Of a stretch of DNA of 64,000 nucleotides, positions 7,695 through 15,091 are shown piece by piece. The notes under the pieces are model-generated. The model had not been told where the DNA came from. It ran no database searches and worked only from the letters and a program-made list of their open reading frames with translations. Source of the stretch: Micromonospora echinofusca (GTDB lineage: Bacteria; Actinomycetota; Actinomycetes; Mycobacteriales; Micromonosporaceae); assembly GCF_900091445.1 (NCBI RefSeq), contig NZ_LT607733.1:1381501-1445500 (forward strand), written 5' to 3'. A program made the position numbers and the translations under genes. How positions within the stretch are numbered: the stretch's first letter is position 1; the number at the start of each line of letters is the position of its first letter.

Positions 7695-8783
7695 ATGACC
7701 ACGCACACCGAGCACCAGGCCCAGCAGGGCCGGGAGCCGCTCGACGTGAACACCCCCGGGCTCAGCCAGTTCGACATCGTCCGCGAGGGCGCGCGCCGGG
7801 ACGACATCGAGATCGTCCACTACGAGCCGCAGGTCGCCCCGGGTAGCAAGGCCGAGCGCCGGCTGACCCGTACGGTCGCGTCGTTCTTCCTGCTGACCGG
7901 CCTGGCGGCGACCGCCTTCCTGGTCGTCTACATCTGGTGGCCCTGGAAGTACACCCCGGGCAGCGGCGGCGACAAGTGGTACACCCCGCTGCTCGGCGTC
8001 ACGCTCGGCGTGGCCCTGCTCGGCATCGGCTTCGGCATCCTGACCTGGGGCAAGAAGCTGCTGCCGAAGGAGGTCTCGATCCAGGACCGGCACGAGGGTG
8101 CCGTCGCCTCCGACGACCGGATCATCACCGGCCAGACCATGCTCTACATGGCCGACGAGCTGGGCGTGAAGCGCCGGCCGCTGCTCGGCATCTCGCTGCT
8201 GGCCGGTCTCGCGCCGGTCGGCGCGGTCGCCGCGGCCCCCCTGGTCGGCGGCCTGATCTCCCAGCCGCACAAGAACAACCAGATGTTCACGACCGGGTTC
8301 GCCCCGGCCGAGGGCGGCGAGAAGATCCGGCTGGTCCGCGAGGACGGCCGGCCGGTCCGCCCGGCGGACGTCAGCGCGGGCGGCCAGATCACCGTCTTTC
8401 CCGGCATCGACCACGGCGTGAGCAACCTGCACGCCGACTCGCCGACCCTGCTGATCCACCTGCGGGACTCCGACGCGGAGGAGTCGCGCCGGGCCAACGA
8501 GCGGGTCGGGCACGGCGACTACATGTGGGGCAACTACGCCGCCTACTCGAAGATCTGCACGCACGCCGGCTGCCCGGCGAGCCTGTACGAGCAGCAGACC
8601 AACCGCCTGCTCTGCCCGTGCCACCAGTCGCAGTTCCTGATCACCGACAACGCCCGGCCCATCTTCGGCCCGGCCAGCCGACGGCTGCCGCAGCTGCCGA
8701 TCGAGGTGGACGCCGAGGGCTACTTCGTGGCCAAGTCCGACTACACCGAGACCGTCGGGCCCGACTTCTGGGAGCGGCCGTGA
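7695..8783 (+). CDS. qcrA: Rieske iron-sulfur subunit of the bc1 complex
   Basis: 362 residues. N-terminal part with three hydrophobic segments (about 55-75, 95-115, 165-190), as usual in actinobacterial QcrA, and a C-terminal Rieske domain with both cluster motifs: C288-T-H290 with C293, and C307-P-C309-H310. C288/H290/C307/H310 bind the 2Fe-2S cluster; C293 and C309 form the disulfide. The stop overlaps the GTG start of qcrB (GTGA). Its RBS lies inside a repeat element shared with another gene. Confidence 0.95.
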   Translation: MTTHTEHQAQQGREPLDVNTPGLSQFDIVREGARRDDIEIVHYEPQVAPGSKAERRLTRTVASFFLLTGLAATAFLVVYIWWPWKYTPGSGGDKWYTPLLGVTLGVALLGIGFGILTWGKKLLPKEVSIQDRHEGAVASDDRIITGQTMLYMADELGVKRRPLLGISLLAGLAPVGAVAAAPLVGGLISQPHKNNQMFTTGFAPAEGGEKIRLVREDGRPVRPADVSAGGQITVFPGIDHGVSNLHADSPTLLIHLRDSDAEESRRANERVGHGDYMWGNYAAYSKICTHAGCPASLYEQQTNRLLCPCHQSQFLITDNARPIFGPASRRLPQLPIEVDAEGYFVAKSDYTETVGPDFWERP

Positions 8784-10411
8784 AGCGGCGCAAGTTTGAC
8801 AAGGCAGCAGTCCCGGGGAACGTCGCGCGGGGAGTGGACGACCGCTTCCAGGTGGCCACCCCGCTGCGCCGGCTGCTGAACAAGGTCTTCCCGGACCACT
8901 GGTCGTTCCTGCTCGGCGAGATCGCGCTGTTCTCGTTCGTCGTCCTGCTGCTGACCGGCGTCTTCCTGACGTTCTTCTACGAGCCGGCGATGACCGAGGT
9001 CGTCTACAACGGCAGCTACGCCCCGCTGCGGGGCACGCCGATGTCGGCCGCGTACGCCTCCAGCCTGGACATCTCGTTCGATGTCCGGGGTGGTCTGATC
9101 ATGCGGCAGATGCACCACTGGTCGGCGCTGCTGTTCATGGCCGCCATCGTGGTGCACATGCTCCGGGTCTTCTTCACCGGCGCGTTCCGCAAGCCGCGGG
9201 AGACCAACTGGATCATCGGCTCGCTGCTGTTCTGGGTCGGCTTCCTCGCCGGCTTCACCGGCTACTCGCTGCCGGACGACGGCCTCTCCGGCACCGGCCT
9301 GCGGATCGCCTCGGCGATCATGCTCTCCATCCCGGTGGTCGGCTCCTGGGTCACCTCGTCGGTCTTCGGCGGGGAGTTCCCGGGCACGATCATCATCAGC
9401 CGGTTCTACATCGCCCACGTGCTGCTCGTCCCGGGCCTGCTGCTCGCGCTGATCGGCGCCCACCTGGGCCTGGTCTTCAAGCAGAAGCACACCCAGTGGC
9501 CCGGCCCCGGCCGGACCAACGGCAACGTGGTCGGCGAGCGGATGTTCCCGCGCTACGCGATCAAGCAGGGCGGCTTCTTCATGGTCGTCTTCGGCGTGAT
9601 CGCGCTGATGGGTGGCCTGTTCCAGATCAACCCGATCTGGCTGTTCGGCCCGTACGAGGCGTGGGTGGTCTCGGCCGCCAGCCAGCCCGACTGGTACGTC
9701 ATGTTCCTCGACGGCTCGACGCGTCTGATGCCCGCGTGGGAGATCAACATCCCGATCGGCGACGGATACGTGATCCCGCCGCTGTTCTGGCCGACGGTCG
9801 TGCTGCCGGGCATCCTGGTCGGCCTGTCGACGCTCTACCCGTTCCTGGAGGCCCGCCGCCTCAAGGACACCAGGAGCCACAACCTGCTCCAGCGTCCCCG
9901 GGACGTGCCGGCGCGTACCGGCCTGGGCGCCATGGCGGTCGCGTTCTTCATCGTGCTGACGCTCTCCGGCGCCAACGACGTCATCGCCGACAAGTTCCAG
10001 ATCAGCCTGAACGCGATGACCTGGGCCGGCCGTATCGGCCTGCTCGTCCTGCCGCCGCTGGCGTACTACGTCACCTACCGGATCTGCCTGGGTCTCCAGC
10101 AGCACGACCGGGAGGTGCTGGCCCACGGTGTCGAGACCGGCATCATCCGGCGGCTGCCGGACGGCCGGTTCGAAGAGGTGCACCAGCCGCTCTCGGCGGC
10201 GGACGGCCACGGCGACGGCCACGGCGCGCTGCCGTACGCCGGCTGGGTCGTGCCGAAGAAGATGAACCGGCTCGGTGCCCTCGGCCCGGCCATCCGGGGC
10301 TTCTTCTACCCGATCGAGAAGCCGGCCGAGGCGCCGGTCTCGCCGGGCCACCCGCCCGTCGAGCCCCGCCCGGAGCGGGAGGAGATCGGCAGCGGCGAGA
10401 GCCGTCGCTGA
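8780..10411 (+). CDS. qcrB: Cytochrome b subunit of the bc1 complex
   Basis: 543 residues. A membrane protein holding two b hemes and the quinone sites. Heme-ligand histidines are visible in MRQMHHWSALL and VVHMLRVFF, and in IAHVLLVPG and IGAHLGLVF. The C-terminal extension of about 100 residues is typical of actinobacteria. I place the start at GTG 8780, overlapping the qcrA stop by four bases (GTGA), which gives the expected family length. Last gene of the operon, followed within about 20 nt by a hairpin terminator. This family is the target of QcrB inhibitors in mycobacteria. Confidence 0.95.
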   Translation: MKRRKFDKAAVPGNVARGVDDRFQVATPLRRLLNKVFPDHWSFLLGEIALFSFVVLLLTGVFLTFFYEPAMTEVVYNGSYAPLRGTPMSAAYASSLDISFDVRGGLIMRQMHHWSALLFMAAIVVHMLRVFFTGAFRKPRETNWIIGSLLFWVGFLAGFTGYSLPDDGLSGTGLRIASAIMLSIPVVGSWVTSSVFGGEFPGTIIISRFYIAHVLLVPGLLLALIGAHLGLVFKQKHTQWPGPGRTNGNVVGERMFPRYAIKQGGFFMVVFGVIALMGGLFQINPIWLFGPYEAWVVSAASQPDWYVMFLDGSTRLMPAWEINIPIGDGYVIPPLFWPTVVLPGILVGLSTLYPFLEARRLKDTRSHNLLQRPRDVPARTGLGAMAVAFFIVLTLSGANDVIADKFQISLNAMTWAGRIGLLVLPPLAYYVTYRICLGLQQHDREVLAHGVETGIIRRLPDGRFEEVHQPLSAADGHGDGHGALPYAGWVVPKKMNRLGALGPAIRGFFYPIEKPAEAPVSPGHPPVEPRPEREEIGSGESRR

Positions 10412-10429
10412 CCCTGCGACACCACCACG

Positions 10430-10467
10430 ACGTGGCGCCCACCGGAGTCCTCCGGCGGGCGCCACGT
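10430..10467 (+). terminator. Hairpin terminator after qcrB
   Basis: Sixteen-nt arms 10430-10445 and 10452-10467 pair with a single mismatch around a 6-nt loop, 18 nt after the qcrB stop. Confidence 0.75.
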
Positions 10468-10535
10468 CCGTTTCCGCCCGCCGACCCGCTCGACACGGGC
10501 CCGTGGGACCGGTCGCCCCTGGTCGGGGGATCGCA

Positions 10536-10560
10536 GGAATAACCCCCGTGAGCCGGGTAT
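10536..10560 (+). promoter_or_regulatory. Possible alternative-sigma promoter for the DUF4142 gene
   Basis: GGAATA (10536-10541) and GGGTAT (10555-10560) precede the ATG at 10594. GGGTAT resembles SigB/SigF-class -10 boxes, and GGAAT resembles ECF-type -35 boxes. The spacing fits neither class exactly, so this is tentative. Confidence 0.3.
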
Positions 10561-10593
10561 CCGTGCGGTCCAACGTCTCTAGGGGGGGAAAGC

Positions 10594-11268
10594 ATGTTGG
10601 GTATCAAACGCCTCGGCCTGCTGGCCGCGCTGGTGCTGGTGGGGATCGCGCCGGCTGCGGCGGCGCAGGCCGCGGTGCAGCCGTCGCAGCAGGACACCCA
10701 GTACCTGCAGGCCGTCCATCAGGTCAACCTGTTCGAGATCACCTCGGGTGACCTGGCCCAGCAGAAGGGTCAGAGCCAGGGGGTCAAGGACCTGGGCCAG
10801 CGGTTCAAGACCGACCACACCCAGGTCGACCAGTCGGTGCAGGAGGTGGCCAACCAGCTCGGCGTCGAACTGCCGGCTGAGCCCACCGCCGACCAGCAGG
10901 CCGTCATCGACCAGCTGAACAACGCCAGCGGCGAGGAGTTCGACCGGCTCTGGGTGACCAGCGAGCTGGCCGGCCACGTCCAGGCCATCCAGGCCACCCA
11001 GACGGAGATCTCGCAGGGCTCCGAGCAGTCGGTGGTCCAGCTGGCCCAGACCGCCCTGCCGATCCTGCAGGCGCACTACGACGCGCTGGTGCAGCTGGCG
11101 GAGCAGCTGGGCATCCCGGTGCCGCAGACCAGCGCCAGCGGCACCCCGAGCCCGGGTGGCACGACGCCGGCTCCGGGCGGCACCACCGAGACCCCGGCTC
11201 CGGGCGGCACCACCGAGTCGCCGGCTCCGGGTGGCACCGAGGAGGCGCCGGCTCCCACGCAGAGCTGA
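10594..11268 (+). CDS. Secreted DUF4142 protein with Pro-Gly-Thr-rich tail
   Basis: 224 residues. Signal peptide to about residue 27 (cleavage near AAAAQA), a helical DUF4142 domain (about 32-168; ferritin-like helix-bundle family of unknown function) and a low-complexity tail (180-224) of repeated PAPGGTTE-like units. RBS AGGGGGGGAA before the ATG. Monocistronic between two hairpins. DUF4142 proteins are often reported as stress-related or secreted; that cannot be tested here. The possible stress-sigma promoter is the only regulatory hint. Confidence 0.85.
   Translation: MLGIKRLGLLAALVLVGIAPAAAAQAAVQPSQQDTQYLQAVHQVNLFEITSGDLAQQKGQSQGVKDLGQRFKTDHTQVDQSVQEVANQLGVELPAEPTADQQAVIDQLNNASGEEFDRLWVTSELAGHVQAIQATQTEISQGSEQSVVQLAQTALPILQAHYDALVQLAEQLGIPVPQTSASGTPSPGGTTPAPGGTTETPAPGGTTESPAPGGTEEAPAPTQS
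11154..11261 (+). repeat. In-frame tandem repeat encoding the DUF4142 tail
   Basis: Several imperfect copies of an 18-24-nt unit (CCGGCTCCGGGCGGCACCAC) encode the extracellular PAPGGTTE linker-like tail. Confidence 0.7.
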
Positions 11269-11282
11269 CGCCCGCGCACCAC

Positions 11283-11318
11283 GACGGCCGGTCCATCCTT
11301 CCGGGTGGGCCGGCCGTC
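11283..11318. terminator. Hairpin between convergent genes
   Basis: GACGGCCGG (11283-11291) pairs with CCGGCCGTC (11310-11318). It stands just after the DUF4142 stop and before the end of the opposing Lrp-type gene, so it may act in both directions. Confidence 0.5.
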
Positions 11319-11359
11319 CGGCGTGGGCGCCGGGCCGCGCCGCCGCCCGGCGCCCGGGG

Positions 11360-11647
11360 TCAGTCGGCGTTCGCCAGGCCGATCGCGAACGCCTCCTCCA
11401 GATCGTGCTGGGAGTACGCGCGGAAGGCGATGTGCGACTCGGTGTTGAGCACCCCCGGCACCTTGGAGATGCTGCCGGCGATCACCTGGGCGATCTGCTC
11501 GAACTCGCGGACCCGGACCATCGCGATCAGGTCGACGTGGCCGGCCACCGAGTAGACCTCGCTGACGCCGGGCAGGTTGGCCAGGTTCTCGGCCACCTCG
11601 GGGATCGAGTCGGTGGCACAGTCGATCAGCACGATCGCGGTGATCAC
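11360..11647 (-). CDS. Stand-alone Lrp/AsnC ligand-binding (RAM) domain protein
   Basis: 95 residues covering only the alpha-beta effector-binding domain of Lrp/AsnC regulators; the helix-turn-helix is absent. Such SARD-type proteins oligomerise and bind amino acids or modulate full-length Lrp partners. GTG at 11647 has GGAGAA upstream. A TAGCAT box overlaps the stop of the preceding nucleotidyltransferase gene. Partner and ligand are unknown. Confidence 0.85.
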   Translation of the reverse strand: MITAIVLIDCATDSIPEVAENLANLPGVSEVYSVAGHVDLIAMVRVREFEQIAQVIAGSISKVPGVLNTESHIAFRAYSQHDLEEAFAIGLANAD

Positions 11648-11680
11648 GGGGCATTTCTCCGTTCGTCGGCGTCGTCGCCC

Positions 11681-11686
11681 ATGCTA
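11681..11686 (-). promoter_or_regulatory. Candidate -10 box for the Lrp-type gene
   Basis: TAGCAT on the minus strand overlaps the nucleotidyltransferase stop codon (11684-11686). It would give a leader of about 27 nt holding the GGAGAA RBS. Confidence 0.4.
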
Positions 11687-12577
11687 GATGTTCCCCCGGC
11701 CCGCCGACGGCGGTGTGCCGGGGACGGTGAGGGCGGTGCCGGCGCGGACCGCGTCGCGCAGGCGCTCGCGGGGGCCGACGGTGGCGCCGGGCCAGACGAC
11801 CGCACGCTCCACGTCGCCGTGCACGACCGCGCCCGCGCCGATCACCGCCGACCGGCAGTGGCCGGTCACCGTGGCCGTCGGGTCCACCAGGTTGCCGCCG
11901 CCGGCGGCGTGCAGGTTGGCCGTCAGGTAGTCGGCCGGGGTGCCGGTGTCGTAGAACGTGCCGGGGTAGGGCACGACGGCCAGCGCGCCGGCCGCCTCCG
12001 CCGGCCGCCAGACGGCGCGGACGAGGTCGCCGAAGCCGACCGGCAACTCCCGCACCAGCCGCCACGGCAGCAGCGAGAAGCCGGTGAACACGTGCCCGTC
12101 GAAGGTGCCGGGCGCCGCCGGGTCGGCGGCGGGCTGGCCGAGCAGGCGTACGGAGTCGCCGTCCCAGCCGTCCAGCAGCGCGGCGATGTCGGGCCCCGGT
12201 GGCCGTGCCGGGTCGGCGAGGTAGGCGTCGGCGTTGCCGACCAGGACGCCGCGTCCGGCGATCCAGTCCCGCAGGTTCGCCACGCCGCCGGCGGTGCCGA
12301 GCGGATCGCCCGGCTCCACGGAGTGGTGGGCGCGGCCCCCGACGTGCGCGACGACCTGCTCGCCGAGGTAGCAGGCGTTGACGGCGACCCGGGCGGGTCC
12401 GGCCAGGCCGAGCCCGGCCAGCCGGTCCAGCGCCCGGTCGAGCAGCGGCACGTTGCCCACCGGGCAGAGGGCCTTGGGCAGCCGCTCGGTCAGCGGCCGC
12501 AGCCGGGTGCCCTCGCCGGCGGCGAGCACCACCGCGCAGACCTCGGCCGGGCCGTCGGCGTCGCGGCCGGCGGTCAC
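11684..12577 (-). CDS. Sugar-1-phosphate nucleotidyltransferase (GT-A fold)
   Basis: 297 residues. The N-terminal signature LAAGEGTRLRPLT (18-30) with Lys35 and the acidic VGNADAYL (113-120) mark an NTP:sugar-1-phosphate transferase, probably mannose-1-phosphate guanylyltransferase-like. The C-terminal third has a short left-handed beta-helix-like segment (GHCRSAVIGAGAVVHG). The substrate cannot be read from sequence. Its ATG overlaps the upstream NUDIX gene stop (ATGA), so the two are coupled. Confidence 0.85.
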   Translation of the reverse strand: MTAGRDADGPAEVCAVVLAAGEGTRLRPLTERLPKALCPVGNVPLLDRALDRLAGLGLAGPARVAVNACYLGEQVVAHVGGRAHHSVEPGDPLGTAGGVANLRDWIAGRGVLVGNADAYLADPARPPGPDIAALLDGWDGDSVRLLGQPAADPAAPGTFDGHVFTGFSLLPWRLVRELPVGFGDLVRAVWRPAEAAGALAVVPYPGTFYDTGTPADYLTANLHAAGGGNLVDPTATVTGHCRSAVIGAGAVVHGDVERAVVWPGATVGPRERLRDAVRAGTALTVPGTPPSAGRGNI

Positions 12578-13116
12578 GGCTTCGTGTCGGGCACCGGGGG
12601 CGGGAACTGCCCGGCCAGCGGTCCGATGTCGTAGTACGCGAGCAGCCGGGCCGTCGGCCAGGTCAGCTTCGGCAGGTCATCGAGCGGGTGCCAGGCGGCC
12701 TCGAAGACCTCGGCGCCGTCGACCTTCAGCTCGGTGCGCGACGCCGGGACCTCGGCGGTGAACACCATGTCCACCCAGCCCTTGGCGTGCACCACGGCGT
12801 TCGGCACGGCGGGGCTCAGCTGCCGGGGTGAGAGCCGGATGCCGGACTCCTCGTGCAGCTCGCGGGCGGCGCCCACGACGGGTGCCTCGCCCTTCTGCAA
12901 CAGGCCGGCGGGCAGCCCCCAGCCCCTCCCGGGCGGCTGGCGCAGCAGCAACAGCCGGCCCGCCCCCTCGGCCTCGCTGTCCCGGACGAGGGTGACCGCG
13001 CCGACGATGTACTTCGGCACGGCCAGCCGGACCAGGCGGCGGCGTACCGGCAACGGCAGCCGGTAGAAGACCTGGTAGGCGACGGCCCGACCGGTGGCGC
13101 GCGAGCGGGGGATCAT
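12574..13116 (-). CDS. NUDIX hydrolase
   Basis: 180 residues. A complete Nudix box G-x5-E-x7-R-E-U-x-E-E-x-G-U occupies 71-93, with GEAPVV and RELHEESGI. It hydrolyses a nucleoside diphosphate linked to another moiety; the substrate is unknown. Coupling to a sugar nucleotidyltransferase suggests a nucleotide-sugar-related role, by context only. The ATG at 13116 lies 6 nt after a TAGCCT box with no RBS, so the message is probably leaderless. Confidence 0.9.
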   Translation of the reverse strand: MIPRSRATGRAVAYQVFYRLPLPVRRRLVRLAVPKYIVGAVTLVRDSEAEGAGRLLLLRQPPGRGWGLPAGLLQKGEAPVVGAARELHEESGIRLSPRQLSPAVPNAVVHAKGWVDMVFTAEVPASRTELKVDGAEVFEAAWHPLDDLPKLTWPTARLLAYYDIGPLAGQFPPPVPDTKP

Positions 13117-13122
13117 GCGTCC

Positions 13123-13128
13123 AGGCTA
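13123..13128 (-). promoter_or_regulatory. Leaderless-type -10 box for the NUDIX gene
   Basis: TAGCCT on the minus strand, 6 nt before the ATG at 13116. Confidence 0.55.
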
Positions 13129-13168
13129 GTGGCCGCGAGGAACGTTCGGACCACCCGGGCCGCAGCCG

Positions 13169-14962
13169 TCACTGTCGGTGGTCCACCAGGTCGATGAGCT
13201 GGCGTACGACCGCGTCCGGCTCGATCACCCGGTCGAACACCGCGACCAGCAGCGTCTCCAGGTCGGGGTAGCCCAGCTCCTCCGACAGCCGCAGCAGCGG
13301 CAGGTCGCTGGCGAGGCCCCGGTCGTGCTTGCGCAGGGCCAGCCCGATCGTGGCCCGGCCGAGGCGGACCTTGTCGGTGATGGAGATGCCGGGCTCGGTG
13401 TGGTCGGCGAACCACCGGCTGATCTGCATCTGCGCCTGCGGCGACTTGACGAAGCCGAGCCACTCCCGGCGGGGCCCGCGTGGGGCGACGTCGGCGTCGA
13501 AGCCGTTCGCGGCGTCGGTCTCGGTGAAGATCTCCACCACGTCGCCCTCGTCCAGCTCGGAGGAGAGCGGGGCCAGCCGGCCGTTGATCCGCGCCGCCAG
13601 ACAGTGGTCGCCCCGCTCGGTGCCCAGCTCGTACGCGAGGTCGACGGGGGTCGCCCCGGCGGGCAGCACGACCTGTCGCCCGTCGGCGAAGACCTGGATC
13701 TGCGTCTCGGCGAGGTCGCAGCGCAGCGATTCGAGGAACTGGGCCGGATCGGCCGCGTCCTGCTCCCAGTCGAGCACCCGACGCAGCCAGTCGAGCTGCT
13801 CGGCCCGAGCCGCGGCCGGGCCGCCGCCCGAACGCGGGAAGCGGAAGTCGGCGGCGACCCCGTACTCCGCCGAGCGGTGCATCTCCTCGGTGCGGATCAG
13901 CACCTCCACGGTGCGGTCCTTCGGCCCGCAGACGCTGGTGTGCAGCGAGCGGTAGAGGTTGTTCTTGGGCGAGGCGATGAAGTCCTTGAACCGGCCGGGT
14001 ACGGGCCGCCACGTGCCGTGGATTGCGCCGAGCGCCGCGTAGCAGTCGGTGGCCGGGCCGTCCACCACGATCGCGATGCGGGGCAGGTCGAAGGGGGCGG
14101 CGTGGCCACCGGCGACGGTGTCCTTCCAGATCGAGTAGAGGTGCCGGGGGCGGGGGGTCACCACCGCGTCCACCCGGCTGCGGCGCAGGGCCGACTTCGC
14201 CCGGGCGACCACCTCGTCGAGGTACGCGTCCCAGCCCGGCCGGTCGTGCACGTGCCGGGCGATCCGGGCGTGCGACTCCGGCTCCAGGTGCAGCAGCACC
14301 ACGTCGTCGAGTTCGCGCTTGAGCGTCTGGATGCCCAGCCGGTCGCAGAGCGGGACCAGGACCTCCTGGGTCTTGCGGGCGATCCGCTCCCGCGACGCGG
14401 CGGACCGGACGCCCAGGGTGCGCATGTTGTGCAGCCGGTCGGCCAACTTGATGATCAGGACCCGGACGTCCTTGCCGGCCGCGATGATCATCTTACGGAT
14501 CGTCTCGGCCTCGGCGGCCTTGCCGTAGAAGGCCTTGTCGAACTTCGTCACCCCGTCGACGAGGTGGGCCACCTCCGGCCCGAAGTCCTCGGCGAGCGCC
14601 TGGAGCGTGTAGCGGGTGTCCTCCACGGTGTCGTGCAGCAGCGCGGCGACCAGGGTGATGGCGTCCATGCCGATCTCGGCGCAGATCTGGGCCACCGCCA
14701 GCGGGTGCGTGATGTAGGGCTCACCGCTCTTGCGGAACTGCCCGCGGTGCATGTTCTCCGCGATGGTGTAGGCCCGACGCAGCACGGAGGGCTCGGTGCC
14801 GGGGTGGATCGTCCGATGGGTCCGGACGAGGTGGCTGACCGGGTCGGTGTCGGCCGTGGGCCAGCTCAGCAGCGAGCGCAGTCGGCGGGCCAGCGGTAAC
14901 TCGCCCGCCTGGGTCGGGAGGGCGCCCCCCAGGGCGGCGCCGCGTCCGGCGTCGACGTCCAC
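13169..14962 (-). CDS. RelA/SpoT homolog lacking the C-terminal ACT domain
   Basis: About 597 residues. HD hydrolase domain first (YITHP; HDTVEDT near 110-116; DRLHNMRT), then a synthetase domain (FDLP near 292, FKDFIASPKNN, RSLHTS, EVLIRTEEMH with Glu near 353), then TGS (about 421-480). Family Rel proteins are about 720-850 residues and end in Zn-finger and ACT domains, which are missing. It may make or break (p)ppGpp under different control from the main Rel. The GTG at 14962 has GAGGAG at good spacing; frames to 14971 or 15025 overlap that site. Confidence 0.85.
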   Translation of the reverse strand: MDVDAGRGAALGGALPTQAGELPLARRLRSLLSWPTADTDPVSHLVRTHRTIHPGTEPSVLRRAYTIAENMHRGQFRKSGEPYITHPLAVAQICAEIGMDAITLVAALLHDTVEDTRYTLQALAEDFGPEVAHLVDGVTKFDKAFYGKAAEAETIRKMIIAAGKDVRVLIIKLADRLHNMRTLGVRSAASRERIARKTQEVLVPLCDRLGIQTLKRELDDVVLLHLEPESHARIARHVHDRPGWDAYLDEVVARAKSALRRSRVDAVVTPRPRHLYSIWKDTVAGGHAAPFDLPRIAIVVDGPATDCYAALGAIHGTWRPVPGRFKDFIASPKNNLYRSLHTSVCGPKDRTVEVLIRTEEMHRSAEYGVAADFRFPRSGGGPAAARAEQLDWLRRVLDWEQDAADPAQFLESLRCDLAETQIQVFADGRQVVLPAGATPVDLAYELGTERGDHCLAARINGRLAPLSSELDEGDVVEIFTETDAANGFDADVAPRGPRREWLGFVKSPQAQMQISRWFADHTEPGISITDKVRLGRATIGLALRKHDRGLASDLPLLRLSEELGYPDLETLLVAVFDRVIEPDAVVRQLIDLVDHRQ

Positions 14963-15091
14963 GTGGGACACCTCCTCACCCCGGCTCCACGGCCGCCGGA
15001 ACCCGGCAACCGTGAGCAGGCCCACGAAACGGGCAGGACTGCACTTCTCTAACAGCCTAAGGGAGCCGAGGTAGTCCGATCGGTCACTTGG

